64,000 bases of DNA from Clostridium grantii DSM 8605 (GTDB lineage: Bacteria; Bacillota; Clostridia; Clostridiales; Clostridiaceae), in contig NZ_FQXM01000014.1 of assembly GCF_900129965.1 (NCBI RefSeq), positions 48,239 to 112,238 on the forward strand. The letters run 5' to 3'. Position 1 is the first letter of the stretch. Every line of letters starts with the position of its first letter. Position numbers and translations under genes: made by a program. Shown here piece after piece: positions 54,883-63,469 of this stretch. The notes under the pieces are model-generated. The model saw nothing but the letters and a program-made list of their open reading frames with translations, did no database searches and had not been told where the DNA came from.

Positions 54883-54987
54883 ATTTTATACACAAAATCC
54901 CCTCTTTAATATCATTATAAACTATGCCCTGCGCTGGGAAGTCAATAGGCATATTCCTTTTCCTCCTAGAATTGATTTTTTACAATT

Positions 54988-55872
54988 TTATAATTCTCCT
55001 CCAGTAACCTCAACCATTATATTTTTTAAAGCTTTAAGGGCAATAGCAAAGGTTCTTGCCCCCTCCCCCTCTGATTTTTTTTCCATAGTATCCAAACTAG
55101 CAACACCATTAAGTTCTAAATCATTTAATCCATCAAAATCCGTTAAATGTGGCTCTAAAGATAAGAAACCTTCATACCCATTATTAAATAAAGTATTTAT
55201 AACCTGCTTCACTTTTCCATCGCCCTTACCTGCTGGTACAACATGTCCATCAATATAAACTGCATCTTTTATATGAACGTAGTAAATATAATCCTTTAAT
55301 AAATCATAAGCCTCTGGAAAAACCTTTTCATTACATTGTACAAAATTTGCTAAATCAAAAACAGCTTTTACATATTCACAATTCATTGTTTGAACCACAT
55401 CCAGACATCTTTCCGCTGTATCCCCATATATCTCTTTTTCATTTTCATGTAAAAGCATTAACCCAGAACCTCTTGCTACTTTTACATATTGTTTCCATCT
55501 ATTCATAACTTCCTCTCTATAATTTGCCGGATTTTCTCCCTGCGGTATAAAGAAACTAAACATTCTAATATTCTTTGTTTCCATAATTTTTGCAATATTC
55601 ATAGTATGTTTAAAAAGTCGTAAATCAGGTTCAAAATCATCAGTTATTAGAATTTTACCAACAGGTGAACCTATTGAAGATATTTTAAAATTCCTTTCAT
55701 CTAATTGTTTTTTTATCATCTTTACTTCCTCTAAAGAATACTCACATATACACTTTCCATTAACGCCTCTAAGCTCTATATATGAGATCTTATGTTGTTC
55801 TAAAACATCCATTTGAATCTTTAAGTCCCTATGAATTTCATCTGCAAAAGCTGATAAAGTAAATTTACTCAT
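54988..55872 (-). CDS. Sugar phosphate isomerase/epimerase (xylose isomerase-like)
   Basis: 294 aa TIM-barrel protein of the AP-endonuclease-2/xylose-isomerase-like family. Metal-site segments are LLLHENEKEIYGD, AVFDLANFVQC, YYVHIKDAVY and LSLEPHL. The substrate is probably a sugar or inosose type compound. It is divergent from an AraC gene, the likely regulator. ATG at 55872 follows GGGAGG. Confidence 0.88.
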   Translation of the reverse strand: MSKFTLSAFADEIHRDLKIQMDVLEQHKISYIELRGVNGKCICEYSLEEVKMIKKQLDERNFKISSIGSPVGKILITDDFEPDLRLFKHTMNIAKIMETKNIRMFSFFIPQGENPANYREEVMNRWKQYVKVARGSGLMLLHENEKEIYGDTAERCLDVVQTMNCEYVKAVFDLANFVQCNEKVFPEAYDLLKDYIYYVHIKDAVYIDGHVVPAGKGDGKVKQVINTLFNNGYEGFLSLEPHLTDFDGLNDLELNGVASLDTMEKKSEGEGARTFAIALKALKNIMVEVTGGEL

Positions 55873-55998
55873 TTTTATTTCCTCCCAATATGTTGTTACT
55901 TGTATTTTATTTTATATTAAGATTACTTGAAATTCTTAGTATTTACTGCTTTAAATATTGCAAATATTGCTTTATACTATATTGGGAGTGATTTTTAT

Positions 55999-56838
55999 AT
56001 GACAAAGGATTTGGTTTCTTATAAAACAAGTGATTTTTATTTTTCTCATCCGTTTACTGAATCTCCAACAGATATAGATACACATATTCATGATTGCTAT
56101 GAATTGTTTTATTTTATTTCCGGTGATGTTAAATATTATATTGAAGGACAAGTGTATCAACTAGAAAAAAATGATATGATTGTAACCAATTCAAGAGAAC
56201 TTCATAGAATTGTATTTAATTCTCAGAAAAACTATGAACGAAAATGGATTCAGTTTAAATCAGAGTTTATTTTTCCCCTTCAAACAAAAGACTACAATAT
56301 GCTAACTTATATAGAAAAAAGAAAATTAGGTTACTTTAATAGAATTCGTAGTGAAAATGTAATATCCTATGGAATTGATAAATATTGGTTAGAAATTGAA
56401 AAATACTGCCAGAATGATTCCGCTGAAAGTTCTATTATGATTAAAACTCTTTTGGTACAAATGCTTATTAAAATAAATAAAATCTTCTCAGAAAATAAAA
56501 TTGTGATTATGGATTCTTTTGAAAATAACGAAAAAATCAACACTATTTTGGATTATATCAATGAAAATCTGAATAAAACAATTACTCTAGATTTACTAGA
56601 GAAGTTGTTTTATGTTAATAAATATTATTTATCACATATTTTTAAAAAAAGTACTGGTTTTACTGTAATTGAATACATTACTTATAAAAGGATTATTGAA
56701 GCAACTAAACTGCTATATAAAGGCATCCCTATACTAGAAATTTCTGATGCTGTGGGTTTTGGTGATTACTCTAATTTTTATAAAGCATTTAAGAAAATCA
56801 CTGGTGTTTCTCCAAAGCAATATACAAAAGAATTCTAA
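55999..56838 (+). CDS. AraC family transcriptional regulator
   Basis: 279 aa: cupin-like sensing domain (1-160) with DTHIHDCYELFYFISGDV, and two HTH units (about 185-279) with LLEKLFYVNKYYLSHIFKKSTG and IPILEISDAVGFGDYSNFYKAFKK. The ATG at 55999 has GGGAGTG upstream; the longer frame has no ribosome site. It probably controls the divergent isomerase gene. Confidence 0.92.
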   Translation: MTKDLVSYKTSDFYFSHPFTESPTDIDTHIHDCYELFYFISGDVKYYIEGQVYQLEKNDMIVTNSRELHRIVFNSQKNYERKWIQFKSEFIFPLQTKDYNMLTYIEKRKLGYFNRIRSENVISYGIDKYWLEIEKYCQNDSAESSIMIKTLLVQMLIKINKIFSENKIVIMDSFENNEKINTILDYINENLNKTITLDLLEKLFYVNKYYLSHIFKKSTGFTVIEYITYKRIIEATKLLYKGIPILEISDAVGFGDYSNFYKAFKKITGVSPKQYTKEF

Positions 56839-57000
56839 TGCTTTAATTCCAATTGTTTTACTATTCATTTTTATCGGATAATCAATCTTTCAACCATTGC
56901 AAAGTAAGTGTGTGCTTAATGCATTACTTTTATATCCTTTTTTAGATAAACACTTGAAAATATAGTAGTTAGTATTCTCTGTTTGATAGCATGTTCTCAT

Positions 57001-57763
57001 TCATCTTTTTCCTAAAATTGTGGATACCCCGTTGCTATCAAAGCTGAATAAGATTTTAATAATCCAAGCAAAAATTAGTATTACAACTATTGGGATAACA
57101 CAAGAGATTATAATCAGAACTGCAACAGCCTCTAAAAATGTAGTAAGTGTATCTTCTCCTTTTTTAACCATTTCGGATATGTCAATTCCTATTTTAGAGG
57201 TTAAATCGGACAAATAATCCTCAATTTTTCCCATCCAATTTTGATCTTTTTCGGAAAGGTCTTTTTTCTTTTCTTCGATATATTCTTTATTTTGGTTTGC
57301 TATTTCAACTGTTTGCTCTATTGAAGCTTGATAAGAATCATATATTAAGTCACTTACTTGTATACTTATCGGAATTGCTATAAATATAATTATTCCAAAA
57401 ATAGCTAATTTTATCGCAAGATTTCTTAATACCTCTTTCTTTATGTACAAATAAAAAATACCCAAAAGACAACTAAAAGGAATAATAAAAGTAAATGACA
57501 CATACCCAACTACTGCAATTAATATCTTTTCTAATAAAATAGAACCCAGTATAACAATGAAATAAGTAGCTAATTCTGCAATTTCATTAGCAATTGGCAT
57601 TGCAGCATCTCCAGGGATCAACGATAAAGCAGTGGAGGATGCTGCCGTAGTTGATGCCAGCTTAATAACTGTAGCTTTTTTATCATCCAATGATTTTATT
57701 GTTGCTGCATTAAAATCTGGCGCTGTTACTATTGTTGATACAACAAAAATTGAGACTTATTTT
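57001..57763 (-). pseudogene. Membrane protein of the DUF6897-linked cluster, 5' end disrupted
   Basis: About 229 aa from a TTG at 57690 (no ribosome site); four or five hydrophobic helices with a central coiled region (NQNKEYIEEKKKDLSEKDQ, about 131-149). The same frame continues upstream of that TTG without a stop (STIVTAPDFNAATIKSL) to about 57763, where it overlaps the DUF6897-like gene in another frame. The true N-terminus, probably a signal-like segment, seems lost. Function unknown. Decayed or expressed by frameshift. Confidence 0.5.
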
Positions 57764-58168
57764 CATCCATTCGTCATCTACAGTTATAACATCACATTCT
57801 ATTTGTCCCGCAAAAATTTCTGAGACTGTAAGCCTACATCTTTTACCTTCTAGTTCCTTTAGTATTTCGGACATTTTAACTTCCTCCTTTTTTGAATTTA
57901 TTTTCCTCACATCTTTTTTTAACTTTTTAACTTTATCCTTTAATCCCATATCGGAAATGACTAATGCAAATGCCATCAATCCAAATATCTCCATATTATT
58001 ACCATCTCCACTTAGAATTAAAAAGAAAAATCTTGCAAAAATACCCATTGCAACTGCAATATAAGAAAAATCATAATTTAAGATTAAATTTCCTAACACC
58101 ATCAAAATAGAAACTATTAATACTAACCCACAAATAAAAGCACAAACTTTTTGTCCTGTAATTATCAT
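57710..58168 (-). CDS. Membrane protein fused in frame to a DUF6897-like domain
   Basis: 152 aa from ATG at 58168. Residues 1-85 are three hydrophobic helices, then a charged linker. A second start, ATG at 57874, has the strong site GGAGG eight bases upstream, in frame and with no stop between, and begins the DUF6897-like domain (MSEILKELEGKRCRLTVSE). The end (SLNFCCINNSNSARF) does not look like the family, where a lysine-rich IIRI-type strand is expected, so the last part appears replaced by a shifted frame at about 57755. Function unknown. Confidence 0.55.
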   Translation of the reverse strand: MIITGQKVCAFICGLVLIVSILMVLGNLILNYDFSYIAVAMGIFARFFFLILSGDGNNMEIFGLMAFALVISDMGLKDKVKKLKKDVRKINSKKEEVKMSEILKELEGKRCRLTVSEIFAGQIECDVITVDDEWMKISLNFCCINNSNSARF

Positions 58169-58187
58169 AATAAATTCCTTCTTTAGA

Positions 58188-58943
58188 TTAATTGTTTTCT
58201 TTAAAGTCATAATAGCTGTACGAGCTTATTTGAATCAACATAAACATACCGCTTATAAATACAGGAAAGCCCCCCGTTTTAAATGTCATATTACCCATTA
58301 TAGTAATTATTATTAGCACCAAAGAAGCACCTCTTGAAAATTGGAAAGCTTTATATCCAGTTTTATATATTTTTAATTTTTCTGCCTCATCACAACTTTC
58401 AAGAAAATCTTTGTGAAATTTAAAAGATGTTGGATCTCCCTTCAATCTACTATCATTTTTTTGCATAAATTTAATGGTTACAATCTCCAGTACTGAACCT
58501 GCTATACAGGAAACCAGAAATACAATAAGTGTAACAAATAATTTACTATTGGTAACATCAAAGGTCATTCCTAAAAGCATAAAATTTAGTATAATAAAAA
58601 CAGAATTTATAGATAATGAAATATCACGAAATTTGCTTCCATATTTCTCAAAAGACTCTATTTTATCATCAGACACATTTTCTTGAAACATCATGTTAGT
58701 GATTTTTCTGCCTTTAATATTAAAATAAACAGCTGGTAAGAATAAAAATACTATTAAGGCAATATTTATATTTATGCTATTTTCTATGAAAAGCTTGCCC
58801 ATATTAGTGAATAAATTCACATATTCTGAATCTTTAAACTTAATCATTCCTATAGATGAAATCCCACCCAAAATTCCACCGATAATTAATAATAATAATA
58901 AACGAAATGCTGTTTTGTTATACACCTTTTTTGCTTTATTCAT
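58188..58943 (-). CDS. DUF3169 family membrane protein
   Basis: 251 aa from ATG at 58943; about six hydrophobic helices. DUF3169 proteins typically sit directly after a small Xre regulator, as here, where the start overlaps the regulator stop by eight bases with GAGGAGG just upstream. Function unknown; the pair is thought to be a membrane stress or regulatory module. Confidence 0.85.
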   Translation of the reverse strand: MNKAKKVYNKTAFRLLLLLIIGGILGGISSIGMIKFKDSEYVNLFTNMGKLFIENSININIALIVFLFLPAVYFNIKGRKITNMMFQENVSDDKIESFEKYGSKFRDISLSINSVFIILNFMLLGMTFDVTNSKLFVTLIVFLVSCIAGSVLEIVTIKFMQKNDSRLKGDPTSFKFHKDFLESCDEAEKLKIYKTGYKAFQFSRGASLVLIIITIMGNMTFKTGGFPVFISGMFMLIQISSYSYYDFKENN

Positions 58944-59151
58944 CTTCATTTTCCTCCTCATAACTAAAAATCTCTTCTATAGCAACATCAAATATTTTTG
59001 CTAGTTTTATCACCAAAGTTATTGAAGGATTATATTCCCCTCTTTCAATTGAACTTATTGTTTGCCTTGATACTCCACACATTTTACTTAATTCTGTTTG
59101 GTTAATACCAAGCTTTGCTCTTTGAACTTTCAAAGTATTATATAAAGGCAT
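58936..59151 (-). CDS. Xre family HTH regulator (71 aa)
   Basis: 71 aa, a whole-length HTH: LGINQTELSKMCGVSRQTISSIERGEYNPSITLVIKLAK. It is translationally coupled to the DUF3169 gene. Three copies of TTGACAA lie upstream, two in perfect or near-perfect dyads, as an autoregulatory operator would be. ATG at 59151 with GAGGAGGA upstream. Confidence 0.92.
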   Translation of the reverse strand: MPLYNTLKVQRAKLGINQTELSKMCGVSRQTISSIERGEYNPSITLVIKLAKIFDVAIEEIFSYEEENEDE

Positions 59152-59184
59152 CTCTTCCTCCTCATGACAAATTTACATATAATT

Positions 59185-59258
59185 TTGACAACTTTTATTG
59201 TTATGTTGACAATTATTCTTGTCATACTTATGATACCATTGACAAGATTAGTTGTCAA
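59185..59258. promoter_or_regulatory. Xre operator cluster
   Basis: TTGACAA-N6-TTGTCAA at 59239-59258 (perfect) and 59206-59225 (last base differs), plus a half-site TTGACAA at 59185-59191. It spans the probable promoter of the Xre/DUF3169 operon. Confidence 0.7.
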
Positions 59259-59293
59259 CTTTTTTTCATTTAATATTAGTATTTGAAAGAAAA

Positions 59294-59323
59294 ATTACAC
59301 TGCTCAATTTTGAGCAGTGTAAT
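59294..59323. terminator. Hairpin after the first Rpn gene
   Basis: ATTACACTGCTCAA and TTGAGCAGTGTAAT arms around TT. The sequence TTGAGCAGTGTRATTTT recurs beside the second Rpn copy (63414-63440). Confidence 0.7.
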
Positions 59324-59382
59324 TTTATATCCCAACTATAAAATCTCCATGATAAATTAACCCAAAAATAAGGATTTTCCAA

Positions 59383-60306
59383 CTAATCTTCTAATTTTTT
59401 CATAATTTCTGTTATTGTTTTAATTGATAATCCAGTTAATGCAGAAATTTGTTCTATTGATAAATTTAAAGAAATGGCATTTTTGACCGTAACTATTTTT
59501 TCTTCTTCTCTTCCTTCTTCTCTGCCTTCTTCCCTTCCTTCAATCCAACCTTCTTCTTTAGCTGTAGACATTATATCTCTTTCGATAGCTATTGCTTCTA
59601 AGTGTTTTTCATAAGCTCTTCTATCTTTTTGATCTAACTTTGTAAGATTTAATTGTTTTTCTGCCTCTTTGATATATTTAGACTTAAATTCTTTTTTGAT
59701 TTCTGAATTTTTCAGCATGTATATCCATTCATCTATATCTTCTTTTACAATATTCTTAAATCTTTCTATATTAATCAAATAATATTCTGGGAATATATTT
59801 GCTTTCTCTTTAAAAGACACTTTATCTTTTCCTTTATCATCTATCTGGACTACTTTGTTTTTTACCTTTAATTTTTCCTTTGTATTCATTCCATAAAATT
59901 CTGTGGTTCCATAATAAATATAATCTTTTCCGGTTCCTAAATTAAAATACAGGATGCTTACTGAAATAACCTTTGAAATATCTTTATATTTGTCCCCTAA
60001 TTTAAAGTAATCCACTATAACTTTTGAACTTCCATAAAGAACTCTTTCTAAGTAATCAGATTCTCTTTCATTTTGTATTTCAACTATTATTTTCTCTTTA
60101 CTTTCATCTTCTACAAGAATATCTACTCTGTTAAATTTATTTGTTTCACTTATTTGATTTCCTTCACTCTCTAGAATATTTAAAATAACAATATCTTTTT
60201 TGAGTAAGGCTGTTAGCAATCCTTCTAACACATTAAAGTTACTTTTATCCCGTAACATCTTTTTTATAAACCAATCAAACCTTATTAATTTATTTGAGTT
60301 TTCCAT
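59383..60306 (-). CDS. Rpn family recombination-promoting nuclease / PD-(D/E)XK transposase-like
   Basis: 307 aa from ATG 60306. PD-(D/E)XK core: NRVDILVEDESKEKIIVEIQNE (about 60-81). Near the C-terminus a Gly-Arg-Glu-Glu repeat (EGREEGREEGREEEK, about 255-270) leads to an ISLNLSIEQISALTGLSIKTI helix-turn-helix. Such genes are multicopy and mobile-like in clostridia. A second copy lies at 63470 onward. GAGGAAG is the ribosome site; the reading frame also has a GTG three codons before. Confidence 0.87.
   Translation of the reverse strand: MENSNKLIRFDWFIKKMLRDKSNFNVLEGLLTALLKKDIVILNILESEGNQISETNKFNRVDILVEDESKEKIIVEIQNERESDYLERVLYGSSKVIVDYFKLGDKYKDISKVISVSILYFNLGTGKDYIYYGTTEFYGMNTKEKLKVKNKVVQIDDKGKDKVSFKEKANIFPEYYLINIERFKNIVKEDIDEWIYMLKNSEIKKEFKSKYIKEAEKQLNLTKLDQKDRRAYEKHLEAIAIERDIMSTAKEEGWIEGREEGREEGREEEKIVTVKNAISLNLSIEQISALTGLSIKTITEIMKKLED
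59503..59544 (-). repeat. GREE repeat tract, copy 1
   Basis: 12 bp units coding EGRE, three present. The homologous tract at 63598-63688 has more units and a GRGKGRE variant. Confidence 0.75.
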
Positions 60307-60311
60307 CTGAT

Positions 60312-60542
60312 TCACTTCCTCTCTATGGTAATAATTCTAATGAATTTTTCAAAATCCTCTATATTATTCTGAGTGATATCATATATCATGACGTCATTAA
60401 TATTAAAATACATATGAACTATTCTGTTTCTAAACTTTGCCATATTAAAATATGTATGTATATGCGCTTCTTCAATAACTTTATTATTAGCTAAAATAGT
60501 AAAATGTGATTTATTATCCTCAGGTTTTCCCTTCAAATTCAA
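60312..60542 (-). pseudogene. HepT-like (HEPN) toxin fragment
   Basis: 76 codons ending just before the Rpn gene. MAKFRNRIVHMYF carries the HEPN/HepT RNase motif R-x4-H-x-Y, and NNIEDFEKFIRI fits its C-terminus. HepT proteins are normally 130-145 aa, so the N-terminal half is missing, and no matching antitoxin lies directly beside it. Confidence 0.55.
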
Positions 60543-60964
60543 AACTTTTATAATAATCTTTCATAAATGAATCCATATTTTATCTTCTAAATCATGCTGT
60601 GCAATATAACTTAAAGTGCTCTCATAAGCTCTTACAATTTTAATTTCTTTATTTCAATATAATTATATCATAACTTCCAATAATTATAAAAATACTCTAA
60701 GAACTTTAGAGGCTTTTGTTAAAAATATTATTTTATATGCCTTTCCCTTGATAATAATAAATATTTTTTATTCTAGCTACAGTAACATCATCCCTTGAAA
60801 ATAATATTGCTTTTTACTTTAATTCAACCGGTGCACCTAGTAAGGAACCTTTGATGACCAACTTCCTTTCGCAAGACATTTAGGTTTAGCTTTCTACTCA
60901 CCTTTTCAAAATAGAATCATATTTTATTGTATGAGATTAAATCACTAAAAAGATTAGGAGGAAA
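60543..60964. other. Intergenic stretch with no clear gene
   Basis: About 420 bp, AT-rich. Next to the HepT fragment one frame reads KIVRAYESTLSYIAQHD, perhaps part of its lost N-terminus. Nothing else is recognised. Confidence 0.4.
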
Positions 60965-61051
60965 ATGTTGTTACCATATTGTAAATTTTGCCCTTATTAT
61001 TACTGCTGTATATATAACCCATTGATTGATTGTGCCCCTAATAATAAATGA
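60965..61051 (+). CDS. 28 aa cysteine-rich peptide
   Basis: ATG at 60965 has AGGAGG three bases upstream. The frame reads 28 residues with five Cys: C6-x2-C9, C14-C15 and C23, plus several Tyr and Pro, ending PNNK. It is followed 42 bp later by a 71-codon frame. The strong ribosome site and Cys pattern support a real small gene; function unknown, possibly metal-binding or secreted. Confidence 0.4.
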   Translation: MLLPYCKFCPYYYCCIYNPLIDCAPNNK

Positions 61052-61093
61052 GCTTTAATTAGAAATCTCAAAAGATTTAATTGGGATAGTTAT

Positions 61094-61309
61094 GTGAATT
61101 ATTGGATTCTGATTAAAACATTAGAGAATAAATGGTTTTTGGGTAAATTAAGTGAGTATGATCCTAAAGAAAGAAAAATGAAGATTCTAGCATTAACTAA
61201 TAGAAAATTTTATTATATTGAAAAGTATCAAGATAGTATTGTTGAGGCGTGGGTAGTAGAAAAGTGGATCAATTTAAAGAGCAAAAATCATTCAAACCTA
61301 ACCTTCTGA
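61094..61309 (+). CDS. Hypothetical protein (71 aa)
   Basis: GTG start at 61094 with a weak ribosome site. Basic and aromatic, with WILIKTLENKWFLGKL and EAWVVEKWINLKSKN. No family recognised. It lies directly after the Cys-rich peptide on the same strand. Could be a chance frame. Confidence 0.35.
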   Translation: MNYWILIKTLENKWFLGKLSEYDPKERKMKILALTNRKFYYIEKYQDSIVEAWVVEKWINLKSKNHSNLTF

Positions 61310-61683
61310 ATCTCAACCTCATTTAAATAATTTATTACCTCCTAGGATCTCAAGGTGTAAAATTTTCCAGGAATACCTTGCCCATTGCAATTCACTCACC
61401 CTCATTATAAACAGCTCCAAAAATCCACTCCTCCACTCCTACGCCAATCTTTTTCAACTATATAAATGATTTTTTATATATTCTTCTTGAAGTCTTGTAC
61501 TTGGAAAAATTTGCACCTCAGAGGTGCATACAACCTCTACAATTCTATCATAAAATGTCAATACATTAGAAGTTTGTTTCTCTTGTTGAAACTGAACAGA
61601 AGTTGCTAGATTGTAAAACTTTAAAAAGGTACTGCCATATGAGTTGTTATAACTCATATGGCAGCCACACCAAAACCCTATGC
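61310..61683. other. Intergenic stretch containing a terminator
   Basis: About 374 bp. It holds the terminator at 61632-61664; the only frame, 61454-61657 minus, lacks a ribosome site and looks spurious. Confidence 0.4.
61632..61664 (-). terminator. Terminator of the MntA/HepT operon
   Basis: Fourteen-base perfect arms CTGCCATATGAGTT and complement with a GTTAT loop; on the minus strand TTTTT follows after ACC. Confidence 0.8.
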
Positions 61684-62118
61684 TTATCCTTTTTTTATAA
61701 CACTATTAATAGTTTTAATTATATTAATCAAAAAGTCTCTATGTTCTTTATAAAACTCAATCAATACTTTAAATGGGGGTTTTTTATATACATGAGCTGT
61801 ATCATTTCTAAATTTACTTAAAGTTTTATATAATACTATTTCATTCTTAGGTAAAAATTCTTCCTTTATACATAATTCAATTGCATCAGCATAAGTGATT
61901 TTATTAACACTTATTGCAAGTATTTTAAGACATTGACTCATATAGTTTCCTAATAACTCTTTATATTGAAGAAAACTAGTTCTAAAACTTTGCTCTAAAT
62001 GTTTTTGAATAACTATTGGCTGGCTATCATAAATGGATATTATTTCATCTAAATCTTTTATTACATCTTGCATACTAATACTTATATATTTTAATCGTTC
62101 ATTATTTAAACTATTCAT
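61684..62118 (-). CDS. hepT: HepT-like HEPN domain toxin
   Basis: 144 aa all-helical protein with the HEPN RNase motif in SKFRNDTAHVYKKP (R-x4-H-x-Y). It overlaps the upstream nucleotidyltransferase gene by eight bases (start inside MntA stop). In MntA/HepT modules HepT is the RNase toxin inactivated by AMPylation of the Tyr in this motif; that mechanism is known for the family, not shown here. Length is normal. Confidence 0.82.
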   Translation of the reverse strand: MNSLNNERLKYISISMQDVIKDLDEIISIYDSQPIVIQKHLEQSFRTSFLQYKELLGNYMSQCLKILAISVNKITYADAIELCIKEEFLPKNEIVLYKTLSKFRNDTAHVYKKPPFKVLIEFYKEHRDFLINIIKTINSVIKKG

Positions 62119-62494
62119 TTAAACCACACCTTTCATTAATACACATCTCTATAAACCACCATTCAGCAGCTAACCATTCATTGAATTTTTCAAACCACCT
62201 ATCAAAAGCTTCTGATGTTTCAATTAAAGACTTACCTTGGAGTATTTCTCTTAATAATAGAACGTCATTTTTTTCTGGTAGAATAAGATCAATTTCTCTA
62301 CTCAGTCTTTCACTTATTTTATCTTCTAAATCCACTAAATCTATATAACTTAAATTATCACTAAAAATAGCAAAATCAACATCACTATTTTCTGTAAAAG
62401 TACCATTGCTATAAGAACCAAATAGATATAAAGCATCAATCTTATCTTTAGGTATTAAATCTTTGATTTTTTCATAAATTAACTTATGATTCAT
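62111..62494 (-). CDS. mntA: MntA-like nucleotidyltransferase antitoxin
   Basis: 127 aa minimal nucleotidyltransferase. The catalytic motif GS-x10-DxD is FGSYSNGTFTENSDVDFAI (about residues 25-43). It would AMPylate the HepT toxin. Start ATG at 62494 with GGTGG nearby; the open frame starts seven codons earlier. Overlaps hepT downstream. Confidence 0.87.
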   Translation of the reverse strand: MNHKLIYEKIKDLIPKDKIDALYLFGSYSNGTFTENSDVDFAIFSDNLSYIDLVDLEDKISERLSREIDLILPEKNDVLLLREILQGKSLIETSEAFDRWFEKFNEWLAAEWWFIEMCINERCGLNE

Positions 62495-62738
62495 ATTTCC
62501 ACCATCCTTAAACAATTCTAAAACATAATTACTTTAATATCTATATTATATCCTAAATAAATGTACTTTTCTCCTGTTGGCTAAAAAAAGTGTCTTCATA
62601 TTTCGCAACCACATCAGAAAGGAAATATTTTTAGAAAACAATAACTTCCAGTTATCGCTAGGCCCCCCCCTGTGTTAAGATAGTTTTTCATGTTTATGAT
62701 AAAATTATTATTAATAAAAGAAGAAAGGTTGTTAAAAT

Positions 62739-63428
62739 TTGAACAAACGAATAAGGAAATTAATTGATAATTTAATGTATATCTTGAACTCAAAACTCTT
62801 AAATGAGTTAGCTATAAAAGCTAAATTTCTAATAAAAGATAGCAAATTCACTCCAGAAAAATTTATAAGTTTATGTGTGTTTTCAAATAATCATTTATGT
62901 GAAAATTCTTTAGAAGAATTAAGTACTTGGTTGCGAGTAAATGAAACTTTATCAATAACTAAACAAGGAGTAAATAATAGATTTAATAAGGAATCTGAGG
63001 ATTTTTTAAGAAGTTTCTTTAGTAAATTAATGATGTCTCAAAGTAAGCTTTTTTCTCATAACGAAAAACGTTTAAAAAGCATAGTTGATGCTGGTGAGAG
63101 CGACTTTGGGCATATTCCTAAACTTGAGAATAACATAGGAAAAAATGATTTGAAATTAAAAGATTTAGGCTACTTTAAAGTTAATCATCTTGAATATATA
63201 GATAAGGCTGAAGCTTTTTATACGGACATGGTACCTGAACCCTTACAAAAACTAGAACAATTTTTGTTGCTCAAACAAGCATTTAAAGAATGGCTTTTAG
63301 ATCACATAAATATTAGCAATTACATTTTACTATTAAAAAAGCACCTTCAAATGTTATTATATATCATTTGGGATGCTTTTTTGACAACTAAATATTTCAG
63401 CCACCTAAATGTTAATTCTCAATATTGA
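62739..63428 (+). pseudogene. IS4-type transposase, internally deleted
   Basis: 229 codons from a TTG with AGAAGG upstream; the intact family has about 480-570. The N-terminal part (1-115) is of IS4-family type. KSIVDAG is followed directly by ESDFGHIPKLENNI, where a stretch with the catalytic Asp region should lie, so a deletion is present. LKDLGYFKVNHLEYIDKAEAFY is the later conserved part, and the end is unlike the family. Not functional. No clear inverted ends are seen. Confidence 0.65.
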
Positions 63429-63469
63429 GCAGTGTGATTTTGAAATAATTCTACCTTAGAGAATATTAG

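Noticed and set aside
54794..55258. Plus-strand 154-codon frame
   Set aside because: Mostly opposite the sugar isomerase gene; the low-complexity Ser/Pro/Phe content is typical of an antisense shadow.
61454..61657. Minus-strand 67-codon frame
   Set aside because: No ribosome site, its start overlaps the MntA/HepT terminator, no recognisable family.
62660..62675. Run of eight C in an AT-rich context
   Set aside because: Unusual composition but no repeat, gene or paired end could be tied to it.
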